Of a DNA stretch of 64,000 bases, positions 22,494 to 32,252 are shown piece after piece. Each line of letters opens with the position of its first letter. Within the stretch, counting starts at the first letter, position 1. The notes below the pieces were generated by a model. It saw only the letters and a program-made list of their open reading frames with translations. It had not been told where the DNA came from and did not search any database. The position numbers and the translations under genes are program-made. Origin of the DNA: Deefgea tanakiae (GTDB lineage Bacteria > Pseudomonadota > Gammaproteobacteria > Burkholderiales > Chitinibacteraceae); assembly GCF_019665765.1 (NCBI RefSeq), contig NZ_CP081150.1, positions 2,666,001-2,730,000 of the forward strand, in the 5' to 3' direction.

Positions 22494-22522
22494 ATTAAAC
22501 ACCAGCCAGAGCCCTGCGTCAA
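22494..22522 (-). promoter_or_regulatory. Promoter of the tandem tRNA-Phe genes
   Basis: The -35 is TTGACG (22517-22522), the spacer 17 nt and the -10 TTTAAT (22494-22499), with a GC-rich discriminator (TGCGGC). The design matches the tRNA-Tyr/tufB promoter at 19093. Confidence 0.8.
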
Positions 22523-22672
22523 CCATTTTGATAGAATTGTTTTGACCAATGGAAATAGCACGCAGTAAATGATTGTTTTGGCTTGGTTTTATTTTTTCAT
22601 CTTCCGGCACTATTTTCATGCTGCAGCGTCATAATCAAGCTAATTGAGCAAGCAGAACCACAGGATACAATT

Positions 22673-23161
22673 TTGGAAAGCTTAGACATTTTAATTTGGA
22701 TACTGGGTAGCGCGATGATACTCGGCGGCTTGGCCGGCACCATCTTGCCGCTACTGCCTTCGACGCCCCTCATGTTTGCCGGCATGCTGCTACTGGCATG
22801 GCATGATCAGTTTATTCGTATTGGCTGGCCATCACTGGTACTACTTGTCGTACTGATGCTCATTTCCTGCGTGCTGGATTATTTAGCCGGAGCCATGGGC
22901 GCAAAGCGGGTTGGAGCCAGTAAAGAAGCGATTTGGGGCGCATTGATTGGCTCAATCGTCGGCATCATGGGCGGGATTCCTGGCATGATTCTAGGGCCAT
23001 TCTTGGGTGCCGCCGCCGGTGAGATGTACGCTCGTAAAGACGTGATGCGCGCAGGTCAAGTGGGCATCGCTAGCGGGATTGGCATGCTGTTAGGCGCGAT
23101 TGCCAAAGTCGGTTTTGCATTAGCGATGCTAGGCGCTTTTGTATTAGCTTGGTTTATTTAA
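22673..23161 (+). CDS. DUF456 family membrane protein
   Basis: This is a 162-residue inner-membrane protein of the DUF456 family, with unknown function. It is very hydrophobic, with about four or five membrane segments and a Gly-rich stretch (GIMGGIPGMILGPFLGAAAGE) typical of the family. The best start is TTG at 22673 behind an AGGA. The longer frame from 22583 adds about 30 residues with no family counterpart. It converges with corA, and a 47-nt repeat unit separates the two stops. Confidence 0.8.
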   Translation: MESLDILIWILGSAMILGGLAGTILPLLPSTPLMFAGMLLLAWHDQFIRIGWPSLVLLVVLMLISCVLDYLAGAMGAKRVGASKEAIWGALIGSIVGIMGGIPGMILGPFLGAAAGEMYARKDVMRAGQVGIASGIGMLLGAIAKVGFALAMLGAFVLAWFI

Positions 23162-23167
23162 CAACAA

Positions 23168-23214
23168 GGTATATGACTCTAGGCATTAATAAATAATATC
23201 TAGAGTCGTATACC
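23168..23214. repeat. 48-nt GTATA/TATAC palindromic unit, copy A
   Basis: This 47-nt unit runs from GGTATA to TATACC, exactly between the stops of the DUF456 gene and corA. The outer 16 nt on each side pair almost perfectly (one mismatch), and the centre is CATTAATAAATAAT. It is one of seven fixed-length units in the window (see 28271, 32127, 37515, 47795, 53599, 60262). Confidence 0.75.
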
Positions 23215-24324
23215 TCATACCCAACGGCGTAACCAGAAAAATAAACTCAACAACATTGCAATTGCCCCCATCAACCCCAGCACGGCGTAGTAGCCCCCCG
23301 CCCAATGCAGCTCTGGCATATTGTCAAAATTCATGCCGTAAATACCCGCAATCAGAGTCAACGGCATAAAGATCGTCGTAATCACCGTCAACATGCGCAT
23401 TTGTTCGTTCAAGCGCTGCGATTGCAAAGACAAGTACATTTCTTGTAAGCCTCCCGCCATTTCACGCAATGACTCCACCGTTTCAATTAACTGTACTGTG
23501 TGATCATAAACATCGCGCAGATAAAGCTGCGTTTCGCTATGGAAAAAATCCGCCTCGTCGCGTTGCAGGGTATTGAGTACCTCACGCATCGGCCACAGAC
23601 TGCGCTTGATGTATTGCAGTGAGCGGCGCATATCTTGGACTTCTGTCATTTGCTCTGGTGACGGCGATGCATTAATGGCTTCGTCTAGATTTTCACTACG
23701 CTCGCCCAATTGCTCCAGCACCAAGAAATAACGATCGACCAACTTATCCAACAGAGAATAAACCAGATAATCAGGACCCAATTTACGGATTTGCGATTCA
23801 CTGGTGCGCAAGGTTTCACGAATTGAAGCAAAAGTACCGGTGGGTTTTTCCTGGAAGGTCAATACAAAACCACGGCCAACGATAATACTGACCTGCTCGC
23901 TACCAAGCTGGCCATCCTCATCCATACTGACTAGGCGAGCTGTAATAAATAAATATTCGCCGTATTGCTCAACTTTAGGACGTTGCTGGGTATTAAGAAT
24001 GTCTTCGAGTACCAAAGGGTGCAGCTTGAAGCGCAGCCCAATCAGCTTAAGTAGCTTGTGATTTTCTAGCCCATGAACGTTGAGCCAAAGCGTTGGATAT
24101 TTTGGCTGGTACTCACGGCCTGATTCGAGATCATCAAAGGTGGTTTCCAGAAAATCGGCATTTTCAGGGCCAAATTCGATCAAGGTGGCCAAGGTAGGAT
24201 TTGCGGCTTTATGGCCGACATATTGCATCGTACCAGGTGCTGCGCCCGCCTTGTCGGCAGCAAGATGCGCTTTTACGCGTTTGCGACGGGACAAATCTGC
24301 AGGTTTACGCCCATGTTTTGCCAT
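23215..24324 (-). CDS. corA: CorA family magnesium/cobalt transporter
   Basis: CorA is a pentameric inner-membrane Mg2+ channel. The 369-residue product has a long acidic cytoplasmic N-terminal domain, a long alpha-helical stalk, and two C-terminal membrane helices with the signature YGMNF at the end of the first. A basic N-terminal stretch (KHGRKPADLSRRKRVKAH) precedes the domain. The ATG at 24324, with GAGGAA upstream, lies inside the 3' end of ppx, giving a 52-nt overlap. Confidence 0.93.
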   Translation of the reverse strand: MAKHGRKPADLSRRKRVKAHLAADKAGAAPGTMQYVGHKAANPTLATLIEFGPENADFLETTFDDLESGREYQPKYPTLWLNVHGLENHKLLKLIGLRFKLHPLVLEDILNTQQRPKVEQYGEYLFITARLVSMDEDGQLGSEQVSIIVGRGFVLTFQEKPTGTFASIRETLRTSESQIRKLGPDYLVYSLLDKLVDRYFLVLEQLGERSENLDEAINASPSPEQMTEVQDMRRSLQYIKRSLWPMREVLNTLQRDEADFFHSETQLYLRDVYDHTVQLIETVESLREMAGGLQEMYLSLQSQRLNEQMRMLTVITTIFMPLTLIAGIYGMNFDNMPELHWAGGYYAVLGLMGAIAMLLSLFFWLRRWV

Positions 24325-25766
24325 GCTTTCATTTCCTCATTCAAGGCATATAAGGTGAGCGGATGCGCCTCTAGCCAGAGGGCGTCCAGCTCGAAGCAAT
24401 AGCCATCGGCACTGTGCGATAACAGGCCGAGTGACGGCGCCTCATCAAGGCGTGCACGATAAAACAACACTGCCAAGCGCAGACACAAAATTGCATCCCA
24501 TTCGGCGGGCTTAATTTCTAAATTCGCGAGTTTATTTAAACTGCCTGCGTGCGCCAAGACCAAGCGCGACAACCAAATTTGCTCTCGGCGGGAAAAACCA
24601 GGCATATCAGCATATTGCAAAATATACGCCGAATGCTTGTGATAACTGGCGTGCGCAATGGAGCGCCCTACTTCGTGCAAAGCAGCAGCCATGGTTAAAT
24701 TCCGCGCCAACACAGCATCTTCACTTTGCGTTTCACCGCGCAAACTATCAAACAAAGCAGCTGCCAGTTGTGAAACACGATAAGCCTGCGGGCCATCGAC
24801 ATGGTAGCGACGCTGAAAAAAGTCTACCGTACGGTCACGCACATCATATTGCGTTTGGCGTTGCACCAAGTCATACAGCACCCCATCGCGTAGCGCGCCA
24901 TAGGTAATCGACATCCGCTCAATACCCAGCATGTCAAAAGCAGCATGCATAATCGCAAAACCGCCCGGCAATACTGGGCGTCGATCATCGCGCAGGCCAT
25001 TGAGTTGCAATTGATCAATATGGCCTGCGGCCAGCATTTTTTCACGTAAGGCCGCCAACCCCTCACGGGTAATCCCCAGCGCGGATAAATCATTGAGTTC
25101 TAAAATATCGGCTAATGAACGCGCAGTACCCGATGTACCAATCGCACGCTGCCACTCTCCCGAATAGAAAGTCGGCACTAGCGGCAAAAATGCACCGCGC
25201 GCGGCTAGCTCTGCGGCTTCCATTCGTTCGCGTGTAATGATGCCATCAGGGAAATAGCGGGCGCTCCAGCCGACGCAACCCAACTGAATACTTTCGGTGC
25301 TAAACGAGCGATATTGGCTGCCAATAATGAGTTCAGTCGAGCCGCCGCCGATATCGACGACCAAGCGTCGCTCTTTGGTGCTAGGCAGGCTGTGCGCAGC
25401 GCCGATGTAAATCAGTCGCGCTTCCTCGCGCCCAGCAATGATTTCAATCGGAAAACCCAAGGCGGCTTCGGCCTGCGGTAAAAAGTCAGCGCTATTTCTC
25501 GCGATACGGAAGGTATTGGTGGCAACGGCTCGCACGCATTGCGGAGGCAGACCAGCCAGCCGCTCACCAAACCGCCCCAACGCTTCGACCATTTCATCGA
25601 TCGCTGCTTGCGTAAGACAACCGTACGCATCCAGACCCGCCCCTAAGCGGACAGTTTCTTTCAGAGAATCAAGGGGAAACAAAGAACCTTCAACGACCCG
25701 AGCAACTTGTAGGCGAAAGCTGTTGGAGCCGAGATCAACAGCGGCAATGACAGAACAGTCGCTCAT
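24273..25766 (-). CDS. ppx: Exopolyphosphatase / pppGpp phosphohydrolase family (Ppx/GppA)
   Basis: Members remove terminal phosphate from polyphosphate and/or convert pppGpp to ppGpp. Sequence alone does not separate the two activities. The 497-residue product has the ASKHA-fold phosphate loop (AAVDLGSNSFRLQVARV), VVDIGGGSTELI, and a C-terminal HD-like helical domain (AALHEVGRSIAHASYHKHS). GGAG lies ten bases before the ATG. phoU lies upstream, which fits a phosphate role. Its 3' end overlaps corA. Confidence 0.92.
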   Translation of the reverse strand: MSDCSVIAAVDLGSNSFRLQVARVVEGSLFPLDSLKETVRLGAGLDAYGCLTQAAIDEMVEALGRFGERLAGLPPQCVRAVATNTFRIARNSADFLPQAEAALGFPIEIIAGREEARLIYIGAAHSLPSTKERRLVVDIGGGSTELIIGSQYRSFSTESIQLGCVGWSARYFPDGIITRERMEAAELAARGAFLPLVPTFYSGEWQRAIGTSGTARSLADILELNDLSALGITREGLAALREKMLAAGHIDQLQLNGLRDDRRPVLPGGFAIMHAAFDMLGIERMSITYGALRDGVLYDLVQRQTQYDVRDRTVDFFQRRYHVDGPQAYRVSQLAAALFDSLRGETQSEDAVLARNLTMAAALHEVGRSIAHASYHKHSAYILQYADMPGFSRREQIWLSRLVLAHAGSLNKLANLEIKPAEWDAILCLRLAVLFYRARLDEAPSLGLLSHSADGYCFELDALWLEAHPLTLYALNEEMKAWQNMGVNLQICPVANA

Positions 25767-25837
25767 TCAGTATGTACTCCAATAGGTCGCAGGCTTGCGG
25801 GCATAACAATACGTGCTACGCCGCACAATGGCAAATA

Positions 25838-25871
25838 CCAAATAAATAAAGGGTGGCCAAAGCCACCCTTT
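25838..25871 (-). terminator. Terminator of phoU
   Basis: A perfect 10-bp stem AAAGGGTGGC/GCCACCCTTT with loop TTTG is followed on the minus strand by a T-rich stretch (TTTATTTATTT). It lies 46 nt after the phoU stop. Confidence 0.85.
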
Positions 25872-25917
25872 CTTGGTCTTGTGCAGTGAAACTAAGCACA
25901 GCGCCGCTGTTTACCGA

Positions 25918-26619
25918 TTATTTCAATGCCACTGCATCCACTTCGGCCTGAGTTTTATGGCGAATATCTTGGCCTTTCACCAAATAAATGACATGCTCAG
26001 CCACATTCACCGCCAAATCACCAATCTTCTCAATGGCTTTGGCCACCCACAAGATATCCAAAATCAACGTGATTGAGCGTGGATCTTCCATCATCACGGT
26101 AATCAATTGACGATGCAGGGCTTGGTACTCTTGGTCTAATTGCGCATCAGAACGAATCACTTCTGATGCGGTTACCGCGTCCATGCGCGCAAACGAATCC
26201 AATGCATTACTCAACATATCCAAAGCCAAATCAGCGATGTGATTCAGATCGTGAAAACGTGGCACTTGCAAGCGACCTGATTCGTAAATGTTTTTCGCAC
26301 GTTTGCAGATGCGATAGGCTTTATCGCCAATACTTTCCAAGTCTTCGACTGATTTGATGACGGTCATCACCATACGCAAATCGGTGGCAGCGGGTTGGCG
26401 ACGCGCAATCATATGCACGCACATATCATCAAGCTTCACGTGCATTTCATTCACGGTTGCTTCTTGCGCCATTACTTTGTCGATAATTTCGATATCGCCA
26501 GAAGCCAAAGCTTGCATTGCTAAACGGACTTGTTCTTCGACCAAACCGGCCATGCCCATGACTTGTGAGCGAATGGCTTCTAAGTCGGCATCAAACTGCT
26601 TTGAAATATGTTCTGACAT
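25918..26619 (-). CDS. phoU: Phosphate signalling protein PhoU
   Basis: PhoU is a peripheral protein that links the Pst phosphate transporter to PhoR and represses the Pho regulon. The 233-residue product is two three-helix PhoU bundles, with metal-binding-type motifs (VEDLESIGDKAYRI; AKAIEKIGDLAVNVAEHV). GGAG lies nine bases before the ATG. No pst genes are in the window. The downstream partner is ppx, a common pairing. Confidence 0.95.
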   Translation of the reverse strand: MSEHISKQFDADLEAIRSQVMGMAGLVEEQVRLAMQALASGDIEIIDKVMAQEATVNEMHVKLDDMCVHMIARRQPAATDLRMVMTVIKSVEDLESIGDKAYRICKRAKNIYESGRLQVPRFHDLNHIADLALDMLSNALDSFARMDAVTASEVIRSDAQLDQEYQALHRQLITVMMEDPRSITLILDILWVAKAIEKIGDLAVNVAEHVIYLVKGQDIRHKTQAEVDAVALK

Positions 26620-26722
26620 GACACGGTTCTCCAGTGTGTTAATCGATGCAAAATACCAGCTTTTTATTACAGTACTGTTTCATCTGCAAAGTTAAGGCAA
26701 CCGTTGCCGGTCGCCGATTAAA

Positions 26723-27379
26723 TTATTTAATCGTTTTTACGCCGCTAGCAGTGCCAAGCAACAGTACATCAGCACGACGATGGGCAAACAAACCATTGGT
26801 GACGACACCGACGATTTGATTGAGTTTAGTTTCTAATTCTGAAGCTTGACTGATCGATAAGCCATGCACATCAATGATGATATTGCCATTATCAGTAATC
26901 ACGCCTTCACGATAAGCAGGATGACCGCCTAATTTAACTATTTCACGCGCGACATGTGAACGAGCCATCGGGATCACTTCGACTGGCAAAGGGAATGCGC
27001 CCAGCACATCAACCAATTTGCTCTCGTCGCAAATACAAATGAATTTTTCAGCCACGGCGGCGATGATTTTTTCCCGCGTCAACGCTGCGCCACCGCCTTT
27101 GACCATTTGCAATTGATGATTGATTTCATCGGCACCATCGACATACACGGGCAATTCATCAATGGTATTTAAATCAAATACAGGAATACCGTGTGACTTC
27201 AAACGGGCGACGCTGGCTTCTGATGAAGATACCGCACCTTGAATACGGCCCTTAATTTCCGCCAAAGCATCAATAAAATAATTAGCAGTCGAACCTGTAC
27301 CAACACCAACGATACAATTATCTGGAACATAAGCAATCGCAGCGCGGCCAACAGCTTCTTTCAATTCATTTTGCGTCAT
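26723..27379 (-). CDS. rpiA: Ribose-5-phosphate isomerase A
   Basis: RpiA interconverts ribose-5-phosphate and ribulose-5-phosphate in the pentose phosphate pathway. The 218-residue product has the conserved [25 protein letters not shown] and VDGADEI segments. The Asp pair and Glu of the active site are present, as is the [12 protein letters not shown] loop. GGAG lies before the ATG. A TATAAT hexamer at 27404-27409 is a plausible -10, but no good -35 accompanies it. Confidence 0.97.
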   Translation of the reverse strand: MTQNELKEAVGRAAIAYVPDNCIVGVGTGSTANYFIDALAEIKGRIQGAVSSSEASVARLKSHGIPVFDLNTIDELPVYVDGADEINHQLQMVKGGGAALTREKIIAAVAEKFICICDESKLVDVLGAFPLPVEVIPMARSHVAREIVKLGGHPAYREGVITDNGNIIIDVHGLSISQASELETKLNQIVGVVTNGLFAHRRADVLLLGTASGVKTIK

Positions 27380-27521
27380 TAGGTGAACTCCTGAGTATGG
27401 GGAATTATAAGCAGACCGAGCAATTTTAGGGCATTTTTAGTGCATCGCAGGCAAAACTACAGCGAGAGTTGTGGCGCATCAAACACCGGCGATGGATTGA
27501 GCAAGATAGCAAGCTGAAAAC

Positions 27522-28121
27522 TTAGAGCGACGCTAAATATTGGCGTATGCCATCCAGCAACATTTGCACGGCAATGGCCGTCAAAATCAAACCCATTAAG
27601 CGCTCAAAGGCAGTAGTAACTTGCTCGCCCAAAACCTGGGAGATTTTTTCTGAAAATGCCAAGGTCAGCGCACAAACCACCATCGTCAGCGCCAAAGCCC
27701 CCACCCACCCCCAAAGCCGCTCAGGATCACGCGACACCAAGAGCAAGACCGTCGCCAAAGCCGATGGCCCCGCCAAAAGCGGAATCGCCAGCGGCACAAT
27801 ATAGGGTTCACCCTCGCTGCTATCACCAAACACGCCATCGGGATGCGGAAACACCATCCGCAGTGCAATCAAAAACAAAATCACACCGCCAGCAATCCCC
27901 AATGAAGTTTGCGATAGATGCATCACTTGCAGAAACTTTTGCCCAAAGACCATGAACAGCAATAGCACGACAAAGGCGACGCTCACCTCACGCGCAATCA
28001 TGCGCCAACGTCGTGCTGGCGGCACTTTCTTCATCATGGCGACGAATAAAGGAATACCGCCCAAGGGATCTGTCACCAAGAGCAGTAAGATAAATGCGGA
28101 GAGAAAAGTTTGCGATTCCAT
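27522..28121 (-). CDS. MarC family integral membrane protein
   Basis: This 199-residue, six-helix membrane protein belongs to the MarC/YhgN family. The early TDPLGGIPLFVAMM and PLAIPLLAGPSALATVLL motifs are characteristic. The family's function is unsettled: MarC itself is not a proven drug transporter. It stands alone between rpiA and the TPR genes, with no clear Shine-Dalgarno. Confidence 0.88.
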   Translation of the reverse strand: MESQTFLSAFILLLLVTDPLGGIPLFVAMMKKVPPARRWRMIAREVSVAFVVLLLFMVFGQKFLQVMHLSQTSLGIAGGVILFLIALRMVFPHPDGVFGDSSEGEPYIVPLAIPLLAGPSALATVLLLVSRDPERLWGWVGALALTMVVCALTLAFSEKISQVLGEQVTTAFERLMGLILTAIAVQMLLDGIRQYLASL

Positions 28122-28270
28122 CTAGCCAGTGTACACCGCAAGAGATGGGGTTTTGCATGCGGGAAAGTCAGCACATTTGGCATTAGTTTGAGCCGCAAAC
28201 AAGGGCTTTCGGGGGAAATTTGCACCAAAAATTGCGTAAAACGCTATCGTGAGCCACCGAAAAATAAACA

Positions 28271-28318
28271 GGTATATCTCTGTATTAATTGTTAATCAAT
28301 GACTGCAGCCACATACCC
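28271..28318. repeat. 48-nt GTATA/TATAC unit, copy B
   Basis: This 48-nt unit runs from GGTATA to ATACCC and directly abuts the TAA of the TPR gene (28319-28321). Its last nine bases (CACATACCC) are identical to those of copy E. Confidence 0.7.
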
Positions 28319-29365
28319 TTAAACCACCAACTCCCGTTGTAATTGCAAAATACTGCTGCGATTTTCCAATTCCAAGATACGTTGCTGATGTTGTGTACTG
28401 ATATGAATTACCTTGGGCGAGTGTGCTTGGCACGTTTTTGCCAATAGACTCAGCGCGGGCTCGAGCTGCTGATTGTCTAAGTAGCATTGAATCAATGCGC
28501 GATTGCAACGCTCAACAACACTACGCAATTGAATCCGTTCCGCCAAGCTCAAGGCTTGCTGCAAAATCACAACCGTATTCTCGGCGTGCAATGCCAGCAA
28601 GACCTCACCCAACGTTGCTAGGGCCTGAACTTGACCCCATAAATTGTCATTATCAAAACTAAGGTCATACGCCGTTTCAAGTTCGATTTTGGCTTGTGAA
28701 AACAAACCTTGTTGAGCGTGGATTGCTCCACGGTAATAAATAATTTCAGCGGCCCAAATCTTATTGGGGTGAGTTAACAATTGCTCGGCACAATCAAGCT
28801 CGGCCAAAGCTTGTGCATAGCGCTTCATCCGCAAATAATCATTCACAACATACAAATGAGTCTCGCAGGCAAGCCGGTCATCAGCCAGCAGCTTGGCCAT
28901 TTTGAGCGCTTTTTGATTGTATTCAAGTGCAACTTTATCTTCACCAAAGCCGATATACACTTGGCCAATCGCCAAATACACACGAGCGCACTGGGCTAAA
29001 TTTTGTGTTTCACGCGCCAATTCCAACGCGTTTGACCACTGCTCTAAAGCCCGTAACGGCTCTTCACTCAATAACAGCGACGTTCCCAATAAAATCAGTG
29101 TATTGGTCGCCGATTGTTGCGAGCCCGCTTGCTGATATTGTTCAATCGCAGCCGCAAATGCGTCTTGCGCTGCGCGATGTGCACTCAAGTGCTGATGAGC
29201 ATGACCCAAAATATCGAGCGCCATCCCATGTAAATGTGCATCTGACCGCGCTTGTTTCACCCATTCACTAGCCAGCTCGGGTAAGGGTGGTGAACCGCAC
29301 TCGGCACTCTTGAGCGCGCGACTCAGTGCAGCGGCTAATTCAGTTTGATTTGCTTTCACGCTCAT
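28319..29365 (-). CDS. Tetratricopeptide-repeat protein, function unknown
   Basis: This 348-residue, mainly helical protein consists of degenerate TPR units from about residue 45 to 300 (for example HRAAQDAFAAAIEQYQQAG, EPLRALEQWSNALELA, KVALEYNQKALKMAK). There is no signal peptide or membrane segment. The ATG at 29365, behind GGAGGG, overlaps the stop of the upstream TPR-GGDEF gene (ATGA), so the two are translationally coupled and probably act together. I recognise no catalytic domain. A scaffold or sensing role is inference only. Confidence 0.8.
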   Translation of the reverse strand: MSVKANQTELAAALSRALKSAECGSPPLPELASEWVKQARSDAHLHGMALDILGHAHQHLSAHRAAQDAFAAAIEQYQQAGSQQSATNTLILLGTSLLLSEEPLRALEQWSNALELARETQNLAQCARVYLAIGQVYIGFGEDKVALEYNQKALKMAKLLADDRLACETHLYVVNDYLRMKRYAQALAELDCAEQLLTHPNKIWAAEIIYYRGAIHAQQGLFSQAKIELETAYDLSFDNDNLWGQVQALATLGEVLLALHAENTVVILQQALSLAERIQLRSVVERCNRALIQCYLDNQQLEPALSLLAKTCQAHSPKVIHISTQHQQRILELENRSSILQLQRELVV

Positions 29366-30627
29366 GCTTCGCCCTCCCACACAATTGCTCCCGCACCTTT
29401 ACGCATCGCCAAATAGAGCGCCAAATCGGCGCGTAACTGTAATACGTCGGCCTTGTCTCCCTCTTTAAATGCGGTACACCCCACACTCAGGGTCAAAGCC
29501 TCGGGCAATTGCGAGCAATCTAATAATGCGATTTCGGCTTGTATCGTTTGAATCAGCACATTGACTTCGCTGACGCTTGTCTTCAATAAAACCAATCTAA
29601 ATTCATTATTATTAGCCGCTACCAGTACACCCTCTTCTGGACAGCATCGGCGCAGCACATTGGCAATACGTAATGCCGAATCATTAGCAACCTCATCGCC
29701 CATTACATCGCGCAAATGCGTCGATTGATCAACGCCCATATGAATGAGACAAAGCGAATGACACGTCAAAAGCTCATCCCAGCGCGCCTGCAAGTAGCGC
29801 AGATTATGTAGGCCAGTTAATGCATCCCGATACGTTGCACTCTCTAAACGGCGCACCTGCTCGATTTGCTGTGCATTACTATGGCGTAATAATTCAATTT
29901 CAATGCCGCTAATTGTTTGTTGCAGCTTGAGCTCAACCCCGAGCAAACGACGCGGTGTTTTTTTTGTGGCTTTTTGGGTGGTTTGCACGCTGAGCGCCGC
30001 TTGGTAAAACTGCACAGCCTCGCTGTAATTTGCTAAACGTTCGCAACATTGCGCGAGCGCCAATAAGAGTGACTCTTGATGATGTAGATGTGAAGATTCA
30101 AGCGACTGTTTCGCCAGCATCACGGCATCTGCCAAACCCTCGTTCGTATCAAGCTGTAAATAAGTCTGCAAAATGGCCAAATGAAGCACGATCCCATCGC
30201 CATCATTCAAAGCTGCCGCACTGCGTAATTGTTGCAAAGCGGGTCGCCACTGCTGCTGCAAACGATAAAGCCTTGCCGACTCTTCGAGTAAGACGGGGTC
30301 CTCGTGCAAGCCATCAAAAGTCAACGCTTTCTGCTGTAAAGCCAGCGCAGTCGATTGCTCACCAAGCACCCACAAATCTGCAGCCAAACCTAAGCGGGCA
30401 GCACATTGTTGTTTTTCACAGCGCGCTAAGCTCAAAGCACGTTGATGCAAAGATAAGGCGGTCGTAAACTGCTCAGCCTCATGCTCTAAATCAGCAATGG
30501 CGAGCCAATAGGCTGCCTCATCACCGGCACTCTGCTGCACTTGAGCCAATCCATCCAAATAGGCCTGCATGGCGCGTTTGGGATGGCCTTGTCGTTGTAA
30601 CGCTTGGCCAATTGCTAATTTTTCCAT
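29362..30627 (-). CDS. TPR protein with a degenerate GGDEF domain
   Basis: From the ATG at 30627 the product is 421 residues. TPR-like helices fill roughly 1-230. A linker follows, then a GGDEF-type domain starting at RDALTGLHNLRYL. The catalytic motif reads NNNEF instead of GGDEF, and the first metal-binding Asp appears replaced (LIHMGVDQ), so it should not make c-di-GMP. It might bind GTP or c-di-GMP, or be purely structural. An ATG at 30666 is an alternative start but abuts the gltD terminator T-run. It is coupled to the TPR gene downstream. Confidence 0.8.
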   Translation of the reverse strand: MEKLAIGQALQRQGHPKRAMQAYLDGLAQVQQSAGDEAAYWLAIADLEHEAEQFTTALSLHQRALSLARCEKQQCAARLGLAADLWVLGEQSTALALQQKALTFDGLHEDPVLLEESARLYRLQQQWRPALQQLRSAAALNDGDGIVLHLAILQTYLQLDTNEGLADAVMLAKQSLESSHLHHQESLLLALAQCCERLANYSEAVQFYQAALSVQTTQKATKKTPRRLLGVELKLQQTISGIEIELLRHSNAQQIEQVRRLESATYRDALTGLHNLRYLQARWDELLTCHSLCLIHMGVDQSTHLRDVMGDEVANDSALRIANVLRRCCPEEGVLVAANNNEFRLVLLKTSVSEVNVLIQTIQAEIALLDCSQLPEALTLSVGCTAFKEGDKADVLQLRADLALYLAMRKGAGAIVWEGEA

Positions 30628-30671
30628 CACTGAAACACCTAAATACAATTCCCGAATCAAGCTCATGTAAT

Positions 30672-30699
30672 AAAAAAAGCCTCGCAACAGCGAGGCTTT
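30672..30699 (-). terminator. Terminator of the gltB-gltD (E. coli-type) operon
   Basis: A perfect 10-bp stem AAAGCCTCGC/GCGAGGCTTT with a 4-nt loop runs into a T-run on the minus strand, 15 nt after the gltD stop and just upstream of the TPR-GGDEF gene. Confidence 0.9.
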
Positions 30700-30713
30700 C
30701 TGAGTGGGGCTGT

Positions 30714-32183
<1,470 letters not shown>

Positions 32184-32216
32184 CTAACATCTCATCCAGA
32201 ACTCTTACCGTGTGAG

Positions 32217-32235
32217 GATGGGCGATTCGCCCATC
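32217..32235 (-). other. Intercistronic hairpin between gltB and gltD
   Basis: The perfect 8-bp GC-rich stem GATGGGCG/CGCCCATC with a 3-nt loop starts 18 nt after the gltB stop and has no T-run. It is probably an mRNA-stabilising or processing structure that lets gltB and gltD be expressed at different levels. Confidence 0.5.
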
Positions 32236-32252
32236 ACACCCACACCTCACAA

